Shown here: positions 42,568 to 51,056 of the stretch, piece after piece | Layout: each line of letters starts with the position of its first letter | How positions within the stretch are numbered: position 1 is the first letter of the stretch | From: Methanothermobacter sp. CaT2 | GTDB lineage: Archaea; Methanobacteriota; Methanobacteria; Methanobacteriales; Methanothermobacteraceae | Reading direction: 5' to 3' | DNA: 64,000 nt | NCBI RefSeq assembly: GCF_000828575.1 | Contig: NZ_AP011952.1 | Location: 186,001-250,000, forward strand | The notes under the pieces: model-generated | Database searches by the model: none | What the model was told of the DNA's origin: nothing | What the model saw: the letters and a program-made list of their open reading frames with translations, nothing else | Program-made: the position numbers and the translations under genes

Positions 42568-44700
42568 ATGTCCTCCGAATCACTCAACCCCCGCCTCAGG
42601 CACTTCCTCGCCAACAGGCTGGGATGGAGGAGCCTGAGGGAGGTGCAGAAATCCGCCATTGAAGCCATAGGGAGGGGGGAGGACACCCTCATAGTTGCAC
42701 CCACAGCCTCTGGTAAGACCGAGGCAGCCATGATACCTGTCTTCAACTCCATACTCACAGAGGGCCTCCCACCTGTCAGTCTGCTCTATGTCTCACCCCT
42801 CAAGGCACTCATAAATGACATGCACAGCAGACTGGAGTACTGGGGCAACCACTTCAACCTTGAGGTCATGAAGTGGCACGGGGATGTCCCGCCAGACACC
42901 AAGCGGAGGTTCATCAGGAACCCCGCGGACATCCTCCTAATAACACCAGAGTCCCTTGAGGTCATCATGGTGAACAGGAGCCGGGATGAGAGGGAGAGGA
43001 TCTTCAGAAACCTCCGCTACATCATAGTGGATGAGATCCACTACTTCATAGAGTCAGACAGGGGTGTCCAGCTGAACTCCCTCCTTGCAAGGCTTGAGAG
43101 GTACACCGCTGTGAGGCCCCAGAGGATAGGGCTCTCTGCGACGGTTGGAAACCCCGAAGACGTCCTTGAGTGGATGAGCCCCTCGGGGGTTGTTGTAAAG
43201 GAGAGCTCTGATAGGAGACTCCAGTACAGGATATTCTCTGGTGGAGAAGCGGGGGTCATTGATGTTTTAAGGAGGTTAACCGGCAGGAAGGTCCTCATCT
43301 TCGTCCCATCAAGGAGGGAGGCCGAGAGGTACTACAACATCATAAGAAGGTGCCTGGATGTGGACGTCTTCATACACCACTCCTCCCTGAACAGGGAGTC
43401 ACGGGAGGAGGCAGAGGAGAAATTCAAATCCATCTCAGCGGCCTTCATGGTGAGCACCAGTACACTGGAGCTTGGTATAGATGTGGGTGACATCGACGTG
43501 GTGGTACACCTGCGGAGTCCAACAACCGTGAACCAGTTCCTCCAGAGGACAGGGAGGAGCGGCAGGAGGAGCGGCAACCAGAGGACCATCATATTCCATG
43601 AGGGTGAGGTGCTCCTCGCCCTCTCGGTTGTCTCGCTGGCACTTTCAGGTAAACTTGAGATGCTCAGGATACCCCGCCGGCCCCTTGACATATACTTCCA
43701 CCAGATCCTGAGCTCGGTGTTTGAGATTGAAAAACCGGGGCCCGCCGAGATATACAGGGGCCTGGGGAGGGCCCATGTATTCTCTGATATAAATCAAGGG
43801 GACTTCAGGCACCTCCTTGACTTCATGGGTGAGAGTGATTTTATAAGGAAACATGGAAGCTACCTCTACCATGGCTTCAACTTTGAGAAGGTCTTCGGTA
43901 AGATGAACTTCCTGGAGTTCTACTCTGTGTTCTACCCCACCTATGAGTTCACTGTTAAGCACGGCACAAAGACAGTAGGAACCCTTGACGCATTCTTCGC
44001 TGTAAAATACCTTGAGGAGGGTAGGGGATTCGTGCTTGGTGGTGAAAACTGGATTGTGAGGGAGATAGACCATGAAAAATTCATCGTTAAGGTTAAGCCA
44101 TGCTCAAGGAAGGCGAATATACCTGACTGGAGTGGTGGCGGTGCCCCTGTGAGCTTTGAGGTTGCAAGGCACGCCTATGACATCCTCCTTGGAAACTTCA
44201 ACCGGGACCTCCTCAGGTGGCTAGATGACGCATCAAGGGAGAGGGTCCTATCTGAGATGGCAAGGGCCTCTGCCGCAGGTTTAACCAGGGATGTTATCCC
44301 TGTGAGTGTCGGGTCGGATGTGGAGATCCACACCTTTGGGGGGGAGAGGGTTAACGGCCTCATCTCTGATATATTCAGGATGGAGCATGATGCATACCGT
44401 GTCATGGATGATGCCTTCGCGGCGCGCTTCAGCGCAAAGGTAGACTACGATGATGTGGTATCTACTCTGAATGAGATCCCATCCATCATCTCTGAGGAGG
44501 ACTTCCCCCTCAGGCTCCATGACAGGCTTGACAGGATGGTTAAGAACAAGTTCATAGAGCACCTCCCTGAGGATGTGGCGGCCCATATAAAGTACAGCAT
44601 CCTCTACAGGCCGGATGAGCTCATGGGGCTGCTTGAGGCCAGCAGACCTGTTGAGGTGGAGGGCTTCAGGATTCAGGTTTTTCATGGTTCTGAGAAATAG
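42568..44700 (+). CDS. brxHI: BrxHI/Lhr-like DEAD/DEAH-box helicase
   Basis: A 710-residue superfamily 2 helicase. The Q-motif region LREVQKSAIEAI, motif I APTASGKT near residue 44, motif II DEIH, motif III LSATVGNPED, motif IV-V STLELGIDVGDIDVV and motif VI QRTGRSGRRSGN are all present, followed by a long C-terminal region typical of Lhr-type enzymes. Next to brxD it matches the BrxHI helicase of BREX type 2. Alone with brxD and an EVE-like protein it may form a smaller antiviral module. No frameshifts are seen. Confidence 0.9.
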   Translation: MSSESLNPRLRHFLANRLGWRSLREVQKSAIEAIGRGEDTLIVAPTASGKTEAAMIPVFNSILTEGLPPVSLLYVSPLKALINDMHSRLEYWGNHFNLEVMKWHGDVPPDTKRRFIRNPADILLITPESLEVIMVNRSRDERERIFRNLRYIIVDEIHYFIESDRGVQLNSLLARLERYTAVRPQRIGLSATVGNPEDVLEWMSPSGVVVKESSDRRLQYRIFSGGEAGVIDVLRRLTGRKVLIFVPSRREAERYYNIIRRCLDVDVFIHHSSLNRESREEAEEKFKSISAAFMVSTSTLELGIDVGDIDVVVHLRSPTTVNQFLQRTGRSGRRSGNQRTIIFHEGEVLLALSVVSLALSGKLEMLRIPRRPLDIYFHQILSSVFEIEKPGPAEIYRGLGRAHVFSDINQGDFRHLLDFMGESDFIRKHGSYLYHGFNFEKVFGKMNFLEFYSVFYPTYEFTVKHGTKTVGTLDAFFAVKYLEEGRGFVLGGENWIVREIDHEKFIVKVKPCSRKANIPDWSGGGAPVSFEVARHAYDILLGNFNRDLLRWLDDASRERVLSEMARASAAGLTRDVIPVSVGSDVEIHTFGGERVNGLISDIFRMEHDAYRVMDDAFAARFSAKVDYDDVVSTLNEIPSIISEEDFPLRLHDRLDRMVKNKFIEHLPEDVAAHIKYSILYRPDELMGLLEASRPVEVEGFRIQVFHGSEK

Positions 44701-44704
44701 ACAT

Positions 44705-44956
44705 TCATGTTCTTTTTCTGGAATTCATGAGCTTCATGAATTCTGGATATGTGAGCTCAGCCTGTTTAAGAATTGATTTCAGGGTTCCGGGGGCGATTTC
44801 ATCATGAAGAGGTATGATCACAATGAGTTTCTTCCCATTTTCATCTATCTTTTTGAGTTTCACATGACTACCCTTTCCTCCAGAATACGTAAATCCCTCT
44901 TTCTGGAGGATCTTACAGAGCTTCACTCCTGACAGTTTTCCTTTTTTGCCAGCCAT
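44705..44956 (-). CDS. hicA: HicA-type mRNA interferase toxin
   Basis: An 83-residue double-stranded RNA-binding-like toxin. The catalytic histidine is in GKGSHVKLKK near residue 30; the start LSGVKLCKILQKEGF and the VIIPLHDEIAPGTLKSILKQA end are family features. HicA cleaves mRNA and is blocked by HicB. It overlaps the upstream hicB by 44 bases, so the antitoxin is made first. It lies immediately beside the BrxHI gene. Confidence 0.88.
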   Translation of the reverse strand: MAGKKGKLSGVKLCKILQKEGFTYSGGKGSHVKLKKIDENGKKLIVIIPLHDEIAPGTLKSILKQAELTYPEFMKLMNSRKRT

Positions 44957-45194
44957 CTATCTTAACGCTCACATGTTCCTCTTTTTCAGGTACAGTGAAT
45001 CTGCTTATAAGGTCCTGATACATTTCAAGAACATCCTCGTCGCTAAGGAAGAGTTCAAGCGCCTCCTGGATGTTCTCAAGGGCAATTTCTTTGCTGATGC
45101 CCTGACTGGCTATGTTGAAGGGCTCGCATATCGCCACGAACAGTTTTCCCTCTTTTTCAATCTTTACTGGAAGCTCAAGTTTAACTGAGGCCAT
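44913..45194 (-). CDS. hicB: HicB-type antitoxin
   Basis: A 93-residue protein with the degenerate RNase-H-like HicB fold: LPVKIEKEGKLFVAICEPFNIASQG then ENIQEALELFL. No separate C-terminal DNA-binding domain is obvious; the tail is basic (WQKRKTVRSEA). The start ATG 45194 has AGGTGA upstream. It is divergent from the MarR gene and shares its promoter region. Confidence 0.85.
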   Translation of the reverse strand: MASVKLELPVKIEKEGKLFVAICEPFNIASQGISKEIALENIQEALELFLSDEDVLEMYQDLISRFTVPEKEEHVSVKIDGWQKRKTVRSEAL

Positions 45195-45268
45195 CCCATC
45201 TCACCTGAAGTTCACAGATAACTATTTCTGCATTATTTGATATGAATTGATGGCTTAATATATATTTA

Positions 45269-45298
45269 TGTTGCAGCTGCAACAGTTGCTATGACAAC
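45269..45298. promoter_or_regulatory. MarR-type operator: palindrome plus second dyad after the TATA box
   Basis: TGTTGCAGCTGCAACA (45269-45284) is a perfect 16-base palindrome, and GTTG-N6-CAAC (45285-45298) follows at once with the same half-sites. Both lie directly downstream of a TATA-like TTAATATATATTT (45256-45267), where a bound MarR dimer would block initiation of the MarR-MATE operon. The divergent hicBA promoter may share it. Confidence 0.6.
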
Positions 45299-45352
45299 AT
45301 TTATATGGTGCCATCCAGATAACTTCAGCATCAGAACATTGAGGATGAAGTG

Positions 45353-45808
45353 ATGATCGACAGTGACATACCATTCAAGGGGCTCCTATCAATCATACTC
45401 AGAAGCCACCGCGTATTTGTGGCAAGGGAGTTATCCAGCCTGAAACTCACAGACGCACAGGTGGCCTGCCTCTTCAGGATCCACAGGCAACCAGGGGTTA
45501 CCCAGGATGAACTCTCCTGGTTCTTCCAGGTGGACAAGGGAACCATAGCCAGGATCACAAGGCGCCTGGAGGAGCGGGGACTCATCATGAGAAAACAGGA
45601 CCCCCAGAACAGGAGGAGGTACATGCTTAGCCTCACAGCTCAGGGGGAGGAACTCATACCCCTCATAATGGAGGTTGAGGATAGGTGGACGGACCTCCTC
45701 TTTGAGAACCTCACAGATGAGGAGAGGGATACTCTAATGGAAATGTGCAGGAGACTCGCAGAGGATGCAATGAAGATAAGGGGCGTGGAAGATGACAGAG
45801 GGCGTTAA
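45353..45808 (+). CDS. MarR-family transcriptional regulator
   Basis: A 151-residue winged-helix repressor. The recognition region QPGVTQDELSWFFQVDKGTIARITRRLEERGLI and the wing RKQDPQNRRRYMLSLT are canonical MarR, with flanking dimerisation helices. It overlaps the MATE transporter gene by 17 bases and probably controls drug or metabolite efflux. ATG 45353 has GAGG 8 bases upstream; the adjacent GTG 45350 is an alternative. Confidence 0.93.
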   Translation: MIDSDIPFKGLLSIILRSHRVFVARELSSLKLTDAQVACLFRIHRQPGVTQDELSWFFQVDKGTIARITRRLEERGLIMRKQDPQNRRRYMLSLTAQGEELIPLIMEVEDRWTDLLFENLTDEERDTLMEMCRRLAEDAMKIRGVEDDRGR

Positions 45809-47144
45809 GATAATGAGGGGGGACCCGAGGAGGGCCCTCCTGAAACTCTCAGGGCCGATGATAATCGCGATGCTGCTCACATCCATCTACAACCTGGTGG
45901 ACGCCATATGGGTGGCTGGTCTCGGTGGCGAGGCACTGGCAGCCATAGGGTTCGTGACACCCCTCTACATGGTACTCGTGGGGCTATCCAATGGCCTCGG
46001 GGCCGGGGCGGCATCATCGGTCTCAAGGTACCTTGGTGCAGGTGACCCCGAGGGCGTCAACAACAGCGCAACCCACACGGTTATAATAACAGTTGCGGTT
46101 TCAGTTATCATCACGGTGATCCTTGAACTCCTCCTCGGAGATATACTCCTCTCCCTGGGGGCAGGGGATGCCCTCAAACCAGCCTTCCAGTACGGTAGTG
46201 TGGTATTCGCGGGTACCATATTCACACTCTTCACAGGGGCCGCCTACGGGATACTCAGATCCGAGGGTGATGCAAAGAGGCCAATGTATGCCATGGGAAT
46301 CTCAGCGGTCCTCAACATGGTCCTTGACCCCCTCCTCATATACACTGCAGGGTGGGGTATAGCTGGGGCGGCCTGGGCAACGGTGATATCCCAGCTTGTG
46401 GTCTCACTCATTGTAATCTACTGGTTCATGGGGGGAGGGACCTACACCTCCATCGGGATGAAGCACTTCAGACCCGACCGTGGGGTTGCACTCTCAATAC
46501 TCTCTGTGACTGTACCTGCAAGTGCAGAGTTCTTTGTCATGTCCCTGGTAACAGCGGTACTCAACGGGATACTTACGAAAGTGGGGGGTACCAGTGCAGT
46601 TGCAGTGTACTCGGCCGGGTGGAGGATAGTCATGATGGCCATCGTCCCGGTGATATCGGTTGCAACTGCCCTTGTGAGCGTCTCGGGGGTTGCCTATGGT
46701 TCAAGGAACTTCAGAAACCTTGAGGTGGTCCATGGTTACTCCATAAGGCTGGGACTTGTAATAGCCGCTGCCACTGCACTTCTCACATTCGTACTTGCCC
46801 CCTGGATCTCATGGGTATTCTCCTACTCCCAGGCATCTGCGGACCTGGCACCAAGGATAACCTGGTTCCTGAGGGTCATCTGCCTCTTCTACCTCTTCCT
46901 ACCACCGGGTATAATGTCAGGTTCCATCTTCCAGGGGGCAGGGAGGGGACTCACATCCCTCACACTCTCGGTTATAAGGCAGGTCCTCCTGGTTGCGGTA
47001 TTCGCCTACCTCCTTGGTGTGATCCTGGGATTCGGTGAGGTTGGAGTCTGGTGGGGTGTGGTTGCAGGTGACATCGGGGGAAGCCTCATAGCCTACCTCT
47101 GGGCAAGGCTCTTTATAGGGAGGCTCAGGAGGTACGGGGACTGA
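45792..47144 (+). CDS. MATE-family efflux transporter
   Basis: A 450-residue integral membrane protein with twelve hydrophobic helices arranged as two related halves (first half starts LSGPMIIAMLLTSIYNLVDA). It exports organic cations or drugs using a sodium or proton gradient; the true substrate is unknown. It is co-transcribed with the upstream MarR regulator, a common repressor-pump arrangement. Confidence 0.92.
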   Translation: MTEGVKIMRGDPRRALLKLSGPMIIAMLLTSIYNLVDAIWVAGLGGEALAAIGFVTPLYMVLVGLSNGLGAGAASSVSRYLGAGDPEGVNNSATHTVIITVAVSVIITVILELLLGDILLSLGAGDALKPAFQYGSVVFAGTIFTLFTGAAYGILRSEGDAKRPMYAMGISAVLNMVLDPLLIYTAGWGIAGAAWATVISQLVVSLIVIYWFMGGGTYTSIGMKHFRPDRGVALSILSVTVPASAEFFVMSLVTAVLNGILTKVGGTSAVAVYSAGWRIVMMAIVPVISVATALVSVSGVAYGSRNFRNLEVVHGYSIRLGLVIAAATALLTFVLAPWISWVFSYSQASADLAPRITWFLRVICLFYLFLPPGIMSGSIFQGAGRGLTSLTLSVIRQVLLVAVFAYLLGVILGFGEVGVWWGVVAGDIGGSLIAYLWARLFIGRLRRYGD

Positions 47145-47198
47145 TTCCCCCTTTATGAACCCATCATGGTGCTCATGGAGTCTGGCATCCAGCCTCTT

Positions 47199-47504
47199 CT
47201 AGGGCTGCGGCCCCTTGGAGTGGTGGGCCCTGATTTTCCCGAAGGTCCTCTCGTATTCCTCAACCTGCTCCATGAGCCACACTGCAAGTTCCTTCGCTGT
47301 TTCCGGTGACATCCTCACCTCATTCTCCACGACCCGGCAGGCACTGATCTTCGAGATTTCTGTTTCCTCGTCCCTGGGGAATAACTCCTCAGAGAAGAGG
47401 AGGACGCGGAATTCATTTGATGAAAACCCCCCAAGGGCACCTGTTATGTAGATGGTATTGAGTTCTGAGGATATCACAATGGGGACTTCAACCACATTTC
47501 CCAC
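47199..47504 (-). CDS. DUF3467-type protein
   Basis: A 101-residue protein with the DUF3467 pattern: a beta start EVPIVISSELNTIYITGALG and the later helix MSPETAKELAVWLMEQVEEYE. Members are small and of unknown function. GTG 47504 gives a 17-base overlap with the upstream regulator gene, so the two are co-transcribed. The C-terminus is basic (KIRAHHSKGPQP). Confidence 0.75.
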   Translation of the reverse strand: MGNVVEVPIVISSELNTIYITGALGGFSSNEFRVLLFSEELFPRDEETEISKISACRVVENEVRMSPETAKELAVWLMEQVEEYERTFGKIRAHHSKGPQP

Positions 47505-47904
47505 CCTGGCCGCTTGATGAGATGGTCAGTGTGTGTTTTCCTGACTCATTAAGGCTGTAATGTGCAGGGGACGTTCTTCCGGCAGTTGTCTCCATGGGTT
47601 CTTCATTCATTTTCCCGGTAATCTCATCGATTTTCCTGATATACTCCTCACTTTCAAGGATTGCAAGGCACACGGCCCTCCTATCATCCATCTTCAGTCT
47701 GTAGGCTGCAGCCTTTCCCTCCCTCTTTTCAAGTAATCCAATCTCCATGAGTTCATTCACATGGTTGTAGACGGTCTTTTCGGTCGCGTCAATCATCCTT
47801 GCGATCTCCGGGACCTTCAGGTAGTGGCCCCAGTTTTCCAGGAGCTCCTCAAGTATGGATACTCTGTTTGTATCCCCGAATATTTCCCTGAGCACACAGG
47901 TCAC
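47488..47904 (-). CDS. ArsR-like winged-helix regulator
   Basis: A 138-residue protein. The N-terminal 75 residues are a winged helix-turn-helix (FGDTNRVSILEELLENW, LKVPEIARMIDATEKTVYNHVNELMEIGLLEKREG). The C-terminal part is a helical segment and a flexible serine/threonine-rich tail. GTG 47904 has GAAGGTGA 6 bases upstream. An ACTGAA-N7-TTCAGT dyad overlaps this ribosome binding site, and a near-identical dyad lies upstream of the divergent gene, so it probably regulates itself and its neighbour. No cysteine metal site typical of ArsR is evident. Confidence 0.82.
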   Translation of the reverse strand: MTCVLREIFGDTNRVSILEELLENWGHYLKVPEIARMIDATEKTVYNHVNELMEIGLLEKREGKAAAYRLKMDDRRAVCLAILESEEYIRKIDEITGKMNEEPMETTAGRTSPAHYSLNESGKHTLTISSSGQGGKCG

Positions 47905-47921
47905 TGAAAATCACCTTCAGT
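47903..47921 (-). promoter_or_regulatory. Operator dyad 1 (ACTGAA-N7-TTCAGT)
   Basis: A perfect inverted repeat, 6-7-6, overlapping the ribosome binding site and start of the winged-helix regulator at 47488-47904. It matches dyad 2 at 47999-48017 in both half-sites (one mismatch) and spacing, so both are probably bound by the same regulator. Confidence 0.55.
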
Positions 47922-47998
47922 AATTTATTTTCAATTTATCATTCACTACACATATATCACGGAATTTATGTATAAATTTATCTAAATTTATTTCATTT

Positions 47999-48017
47999 AC
48001 TGAAACCAATATTCAGA
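47999..48017. promoter_or_regulatory. Operator dyad 2 (ACTGAA-N7-TTCAGA)
   Basis: A copy of dyad 1, in the divergent intergenic region, just upstream of the TATA-like AATATATATACAT (48028-48040) that serves the winged-helix gene at 48050. On the other side, AATTTATACATAA (minus strand, about 47965-47977) could serve the regulator gene. Confidence 0.55.
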
Positions 48018-48049
48018 ACACATACGATAATATATATACATATTGAATT

Positions 48050-48376
48050 ATGATAACAGTCCTCATGGATGAGGTTGAGCTGATTATAGATTCAATGGAT
48101 CCTGCTGAAAGGGAGGTCATGACCGTTGTGGGCCGTATAGGTGGATCCGCCAACAGGAACTTCACAAGACAGACAATCAGGAAGAAGCTGAGGGATGATA
48201 CACTTCCTGAGGCCGATAGGGCAATTGATTCACTGAGGAGAAAGGGTCTTATAAGGTATTACAGAAAACCAGACAATTTTGCAACTACAAAGCTCGGATT
48301 TCTGGTTGCAAGGAAACTCAAAGAAGAATTTCAGAGGCGAAACTTTCCGGATATGCGTATTCTGCTGCTATTCTAA
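48050..48376 (+). CDS. Small winged-helix DNA-binding protein
   Basis: A 108-residue protein with a helical start and a winged-helix core (MTVVGRIGGSANRNFTRQTI, EADRAIDSLRRKGLIRYYRKP, then a short wing and FATTKLGFLVARKL). I recognise no closer family. It is divergent from the regulator/DUF3467 pair and carries a matching operator upstream, so the two transcription units are probably co-regulated. Confidence 0.68.
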   Translation: MITVLMDEVELIIDSMDPAEREVMTVVGRIGGSANRNFTRQTIRKKLRDDTLPEADRAIDSLRRKGLIRYYRKPDNFATTKLGFLVARKLKEEFQRRNFPDMRILLLF

Positions 48377-48449
48377 TTAAATTGTTATTTTATGGATTTC
48401 AGTATGGACTTTTAGCCCTCAAAAAAATGAATGGTCAGGGAGAAGACCC

Positions 48450-49022
48450 CTATTCACTGATGGGTGAACCTCTCCCCATCTTCTTCCTTATGTAGACCGC
48501 CAGGAGGCCCCCCACGAATGCTGCAAGCACCAGTGAAATGACCATGAGTATCCCTGATATGAGCTGAAGGTAGTCTGCTGGTGCGTATGTGGGTTCAGAT
48601 GCCAGTCCCATGGGCGCTGCTGCACCTGTCATGTCCCCGCCGGTGTCAGGGAATATCTGTGATATGGCCATGAGTGCCATCATGCCACCGGTGGTTGTTG
48701 CCATGAGACCAAGCACACCGACGGCGAGGTAGATGAGTACCAGGAACCCTGAGTTCACCAGGGATTCACTGTAGGTTTCAGCACCCAGACCCGCAACAAA
48801 GGATTCCACAAGGAGGAAGACGAAGGCCACAATGAATACAAAGAATATGGGGTCCACGGATCCACCCATGAGGGCACCGCCAAGGATTACAGCGGTGAGT
48901 GTCCCGGCAACTGCACCCACAAGTATCCCCAATACCGAGCTTAAAACATTCAGCTTACTGTTCAGCCACTTCAGCAGTGGTTCACCATTTGTATTTACAT
49001 TGAGTCTCAAATTTACCACCAT
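48450..49022 (-). CDS. Polytopic membrane protein, DUF5518-like
   Basis: A 190-residue protein with four hydrophobic helices: SSVLGILVGAVAGTLTAVIL, PIFFVFIVAFVFLLVESF, GFLVLIYLAVGVLGLMA and LISGILMVISLVLAAFVGGL. Between helices 3 and 4 is a soluble loop rich in methionine and glycine. The glycine-rich helix pattern resembles the DUF5518-type proteins of Methanobacteriales. Function unknown. ATG 49022 is within an AT-rich leader; GTG 49028 is possible. Confidence 0.68.
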   Translation of the reverse strand: MVVNLRLNVNTNGEPLLKWLNSKLNVLSSVLGILVGAVAGTLTAVILGGALMGGSVDPIFFVFIVAFVFLLVESFVAGLGAETYSESLVNSGFLVLIYLAVGVLGLMATTTGGMMALMAISQIFPDTGGDMTGAAAPMGLASEPTYAPADYLQLISGILMVISLVLAAFVGGLLAVYIRKKMGRGSPISE

Positions 49023-49100
49023 AAACACTTAATAATTACATTCATGTTTTTTACTTCATAAAACCTTTCCGGTTCAGGGAAAACTACTAATAATAAATCA

Positions 49101-49124
49101 ACATATCTAAATTTACTGATATGT
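49101..49124. promoter_or_regulatory. Perfect inverted repeat upstream of the arsenite exporter
   Basis: ACATATC-N10-GATATGT, 14 to 37 bases upstream of the ACR3 ATG at 49138, in an AT-rich promoter region. The position, over the likely transcription start, is that of a repressor operator such as for an ArsR protein. The regulator is not known; the winged-helix proteins nearby are candidates. Confidence 0.5.
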
Positions 49125-49137
49125 AACCGGTGATATC

Positions 49138-50172
49138 ATGGAAAGTGAAGAGATGGGAATATTCGAAAGGTACCTCACAGTCTGGGTGATCCTCTGCATA
49201 ATCACAGGGGTTGGGATCGGACAGTTCATACCAGCCTTCCCGGCCCTCCTCAACAGGTTACAGTACGCCCAGGTATCCCTCCCTGTGGCGGTGCTGATAT
49301 GGCTCATGATATACCCCATGATGCTCAGGATAGACTTCTCAAGCATAATACGGGCCACCAGGGAAATCAAAGGACTTGCCGTTACCTGCGGGACCAACTG
49401 GCTCATAAAACCATTCACCATGTACATCGTGGCATCATTCTTCCTCCTCGGAGTTTTCTCAAATCTGATACCACCTGAACTCGGGAGGGAATACCTTGCA
49501 GGCGCGGTACTCCTCGGGGCGGCACCATGCACGGCAATGGTATTCGTCTGGAGCAGCCTCACACGGGGCGACCCGGCCTACACACTGGTGCAGGTGGCGG
49601 TGAACGACATAATACTCCTCTTCGCCTACGCCCCCATAGTGGCTTTCCTCCTGGGGATAGGTAACATCCAGGTACCCTACGACACCCTCATACTCTCGGT
49701 GGTGCTCTTCGTGGTGGTACCGCTACTTGCAGGGTACCTCACAAGGAGGAGGCTCATCACCTCAAGGGGGCCAGAGTACTTCCAGGAGTTCCTGGGGAAA
49801 TTCGAGAACATAACGGTCATGGGACTCCTCCTAACCCTCATCATAATATTCTCATTCCAGGGGAGGGTCATAATTGAGAACCCCCTCCACATTGGCCTGA
49901 TTGCGGTGCCCCTAATAATACAGACCTTCCTGATCTTCACGGTGGCCTACCTCTGGGCCCGCATCTGGAGGCTGAGGCATGCGGTGGCTGCACCGGCAGC
50001 CCTAATAGGTGCAAGCAACTTCTTTGAACTGGCGGTTGCGGTGGCCATATCACTCTTCGGCCTCCAGTCAGGGGCGGCCCTCGCCACGGTTGTTGGGGTC
50101 CTGGTGGAGGTCCCGGTCATGCTCACGCTGGTGAGGATAGCCAATGCAACCCGTGACAGGTTTCCGGCCTGA
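49138..50172 (+). CDS. acr3: ACR3-type arsenite efflux permease
   Basis: A 344-residue permease with ten hydrophobic helices. The ACR3 signatures are present: MIYPMMLRIDFSSI near residue 57, GTNWLIKPF, and GAAPCTAMVFVWSSL near residue 128 with the conserved cysteine that is needed for arsenite transport, plus EVPVMLTLV near the C-terminus. It exports As(III) from the cytosol. GGTGA precedes the ATG. No arsenate reductase is adjacent. Confidence 0.93.
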   Translation: MESEEMGIFERYLTVWVILCIITGVGIGQFIPAFPALLNRLQYAQVSLPVAVLIWLMIYPMMLRIDFSSIIRATREIKGLAVTCGTNWLIKPFTMYIVASFFLLGVFSNLIPPELGREYLAGAVLLGAAPCTAMVFVWSSLTRGDPAYTLVQVAVNDIILLFAYAPIVAFLLGIGNIQVPYDTLILSVVLFVVVPLLAGYLTRRRLITSRGPEYFQEFLGKFENITVMGLLLTLIIIFSFQGRVIIENPLHIGLIAVPLIIQTFLIFTVAYLWARIWRLRHAVAAPAALIGASNFFELAVAVAISLFGLQSGAALATVVGVLVEVPVMLTLVRIANATRDRFPA

Positions 50173-50271
50173 AAAAATTAATTTATGGGAAGGTACCAGA
50201 GGGATGGGCCGCAAATGCACCCCCACCTGAAAAAATTAATTTTATCTTTATCGGGAACATAATGCTACTGG

Positions 50272-51034
50272 ATGATATCAGTAATATGTGTCTACAATGA
50301 TAGGGAAACCCTCAGAAGGTTCCTGCTCAGGGACCTCCGTGAAGGGGACGATTATGAACTCATACTCCTTGATAACACCACCGGTAGATTCAGTTCAGCG
50401 GCCGAGGCCCTCAACCACGGGGCGGAGATGGCCACAGGTGACACCCTCATATTCGCCCACCAGGACGTGCAGGTAAAACCGGAGGCCATCAGACGGATGG
50501 CCTCATATACATCGGCACTGGAGGATGCGGGGGTCCTGGGTGCTGCCGGAGTGGCCGGCCCCTTCAGGCTGTTCTCATGCATGAAACAGGGCGACCCACC
50601 AGTGGATGTTGGGAGGAGAATTGGGGCTCCGGTGAGGGTTCAGACCGTTGATGAGTGCCTCTTTGCCCTACCCTCTGAGGTCTGGAGGAGGCACCCCTTT
50701 GATGAAGAGACATGCAGCCACTGGCACCTCTACGCGGTTGAACGGTGCCTCGCCCTCAGGAAGAAGGGTTACAGTATCTACGCGGTCTCACAAGAGCCCC
50801 CAAGGGGAGTGGGACGCCCTTAAAGGGAAGAAGGGTTACAGTATCTACGCGGTCCCTGTGGAGGCCTACCACAGGTCACCGGGTTACTCCATGTCCCCTG
50901 AATACTACACCACAATGGGGGCAATAATGAAAAAGCACAGGGTCCCCGTGGTGTGGACCTCCCTCGGGTTCTCCACACCATACCTCCCCCTTGGACTCCA
51001 GAGGAGGCTGAAGGAGTTCCTCATGAGGCTATAG
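50272..51034 (+). pseudogene. Glycosyltransferase-like gene disrupted by a 67-base insertion
   Basis: ATG 50272 gives 183 residues of a GT-A-like protein (PF13712-type pattern: ICVYNDRETL start, SSAAEALNHGAEMATGD and FAHQDVQV), then a frameshifted end at 50823. A 27-base word occurs twice, at 50761-50787 and 50828-50854; deleting one 67-base unit restores a single protein of about 231 residues ending with the frame that stops at 51034 (KKGYSIYAVPVEAYHRSPGY to EFLMRL). The 40 bases between the repeats match nothing else I can see. Replication slippage, an insertion, or an assembly artefact are all possible. Confidence 0.75.
50761..50854. repeat. 27-base direct repeat flanking a 40-base insert
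   Basis: Identical 27-base words at 50761-50787 and 50828-50854, spaced by 40 bases of unrelated sequence. The period of 67 bases is not a multiple of three and breaks the glycosyltransferase frame. Confidence 0.85.
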
Positions 51035-51056
51035 TTGGTGTTTCCTCTGGATCAGC

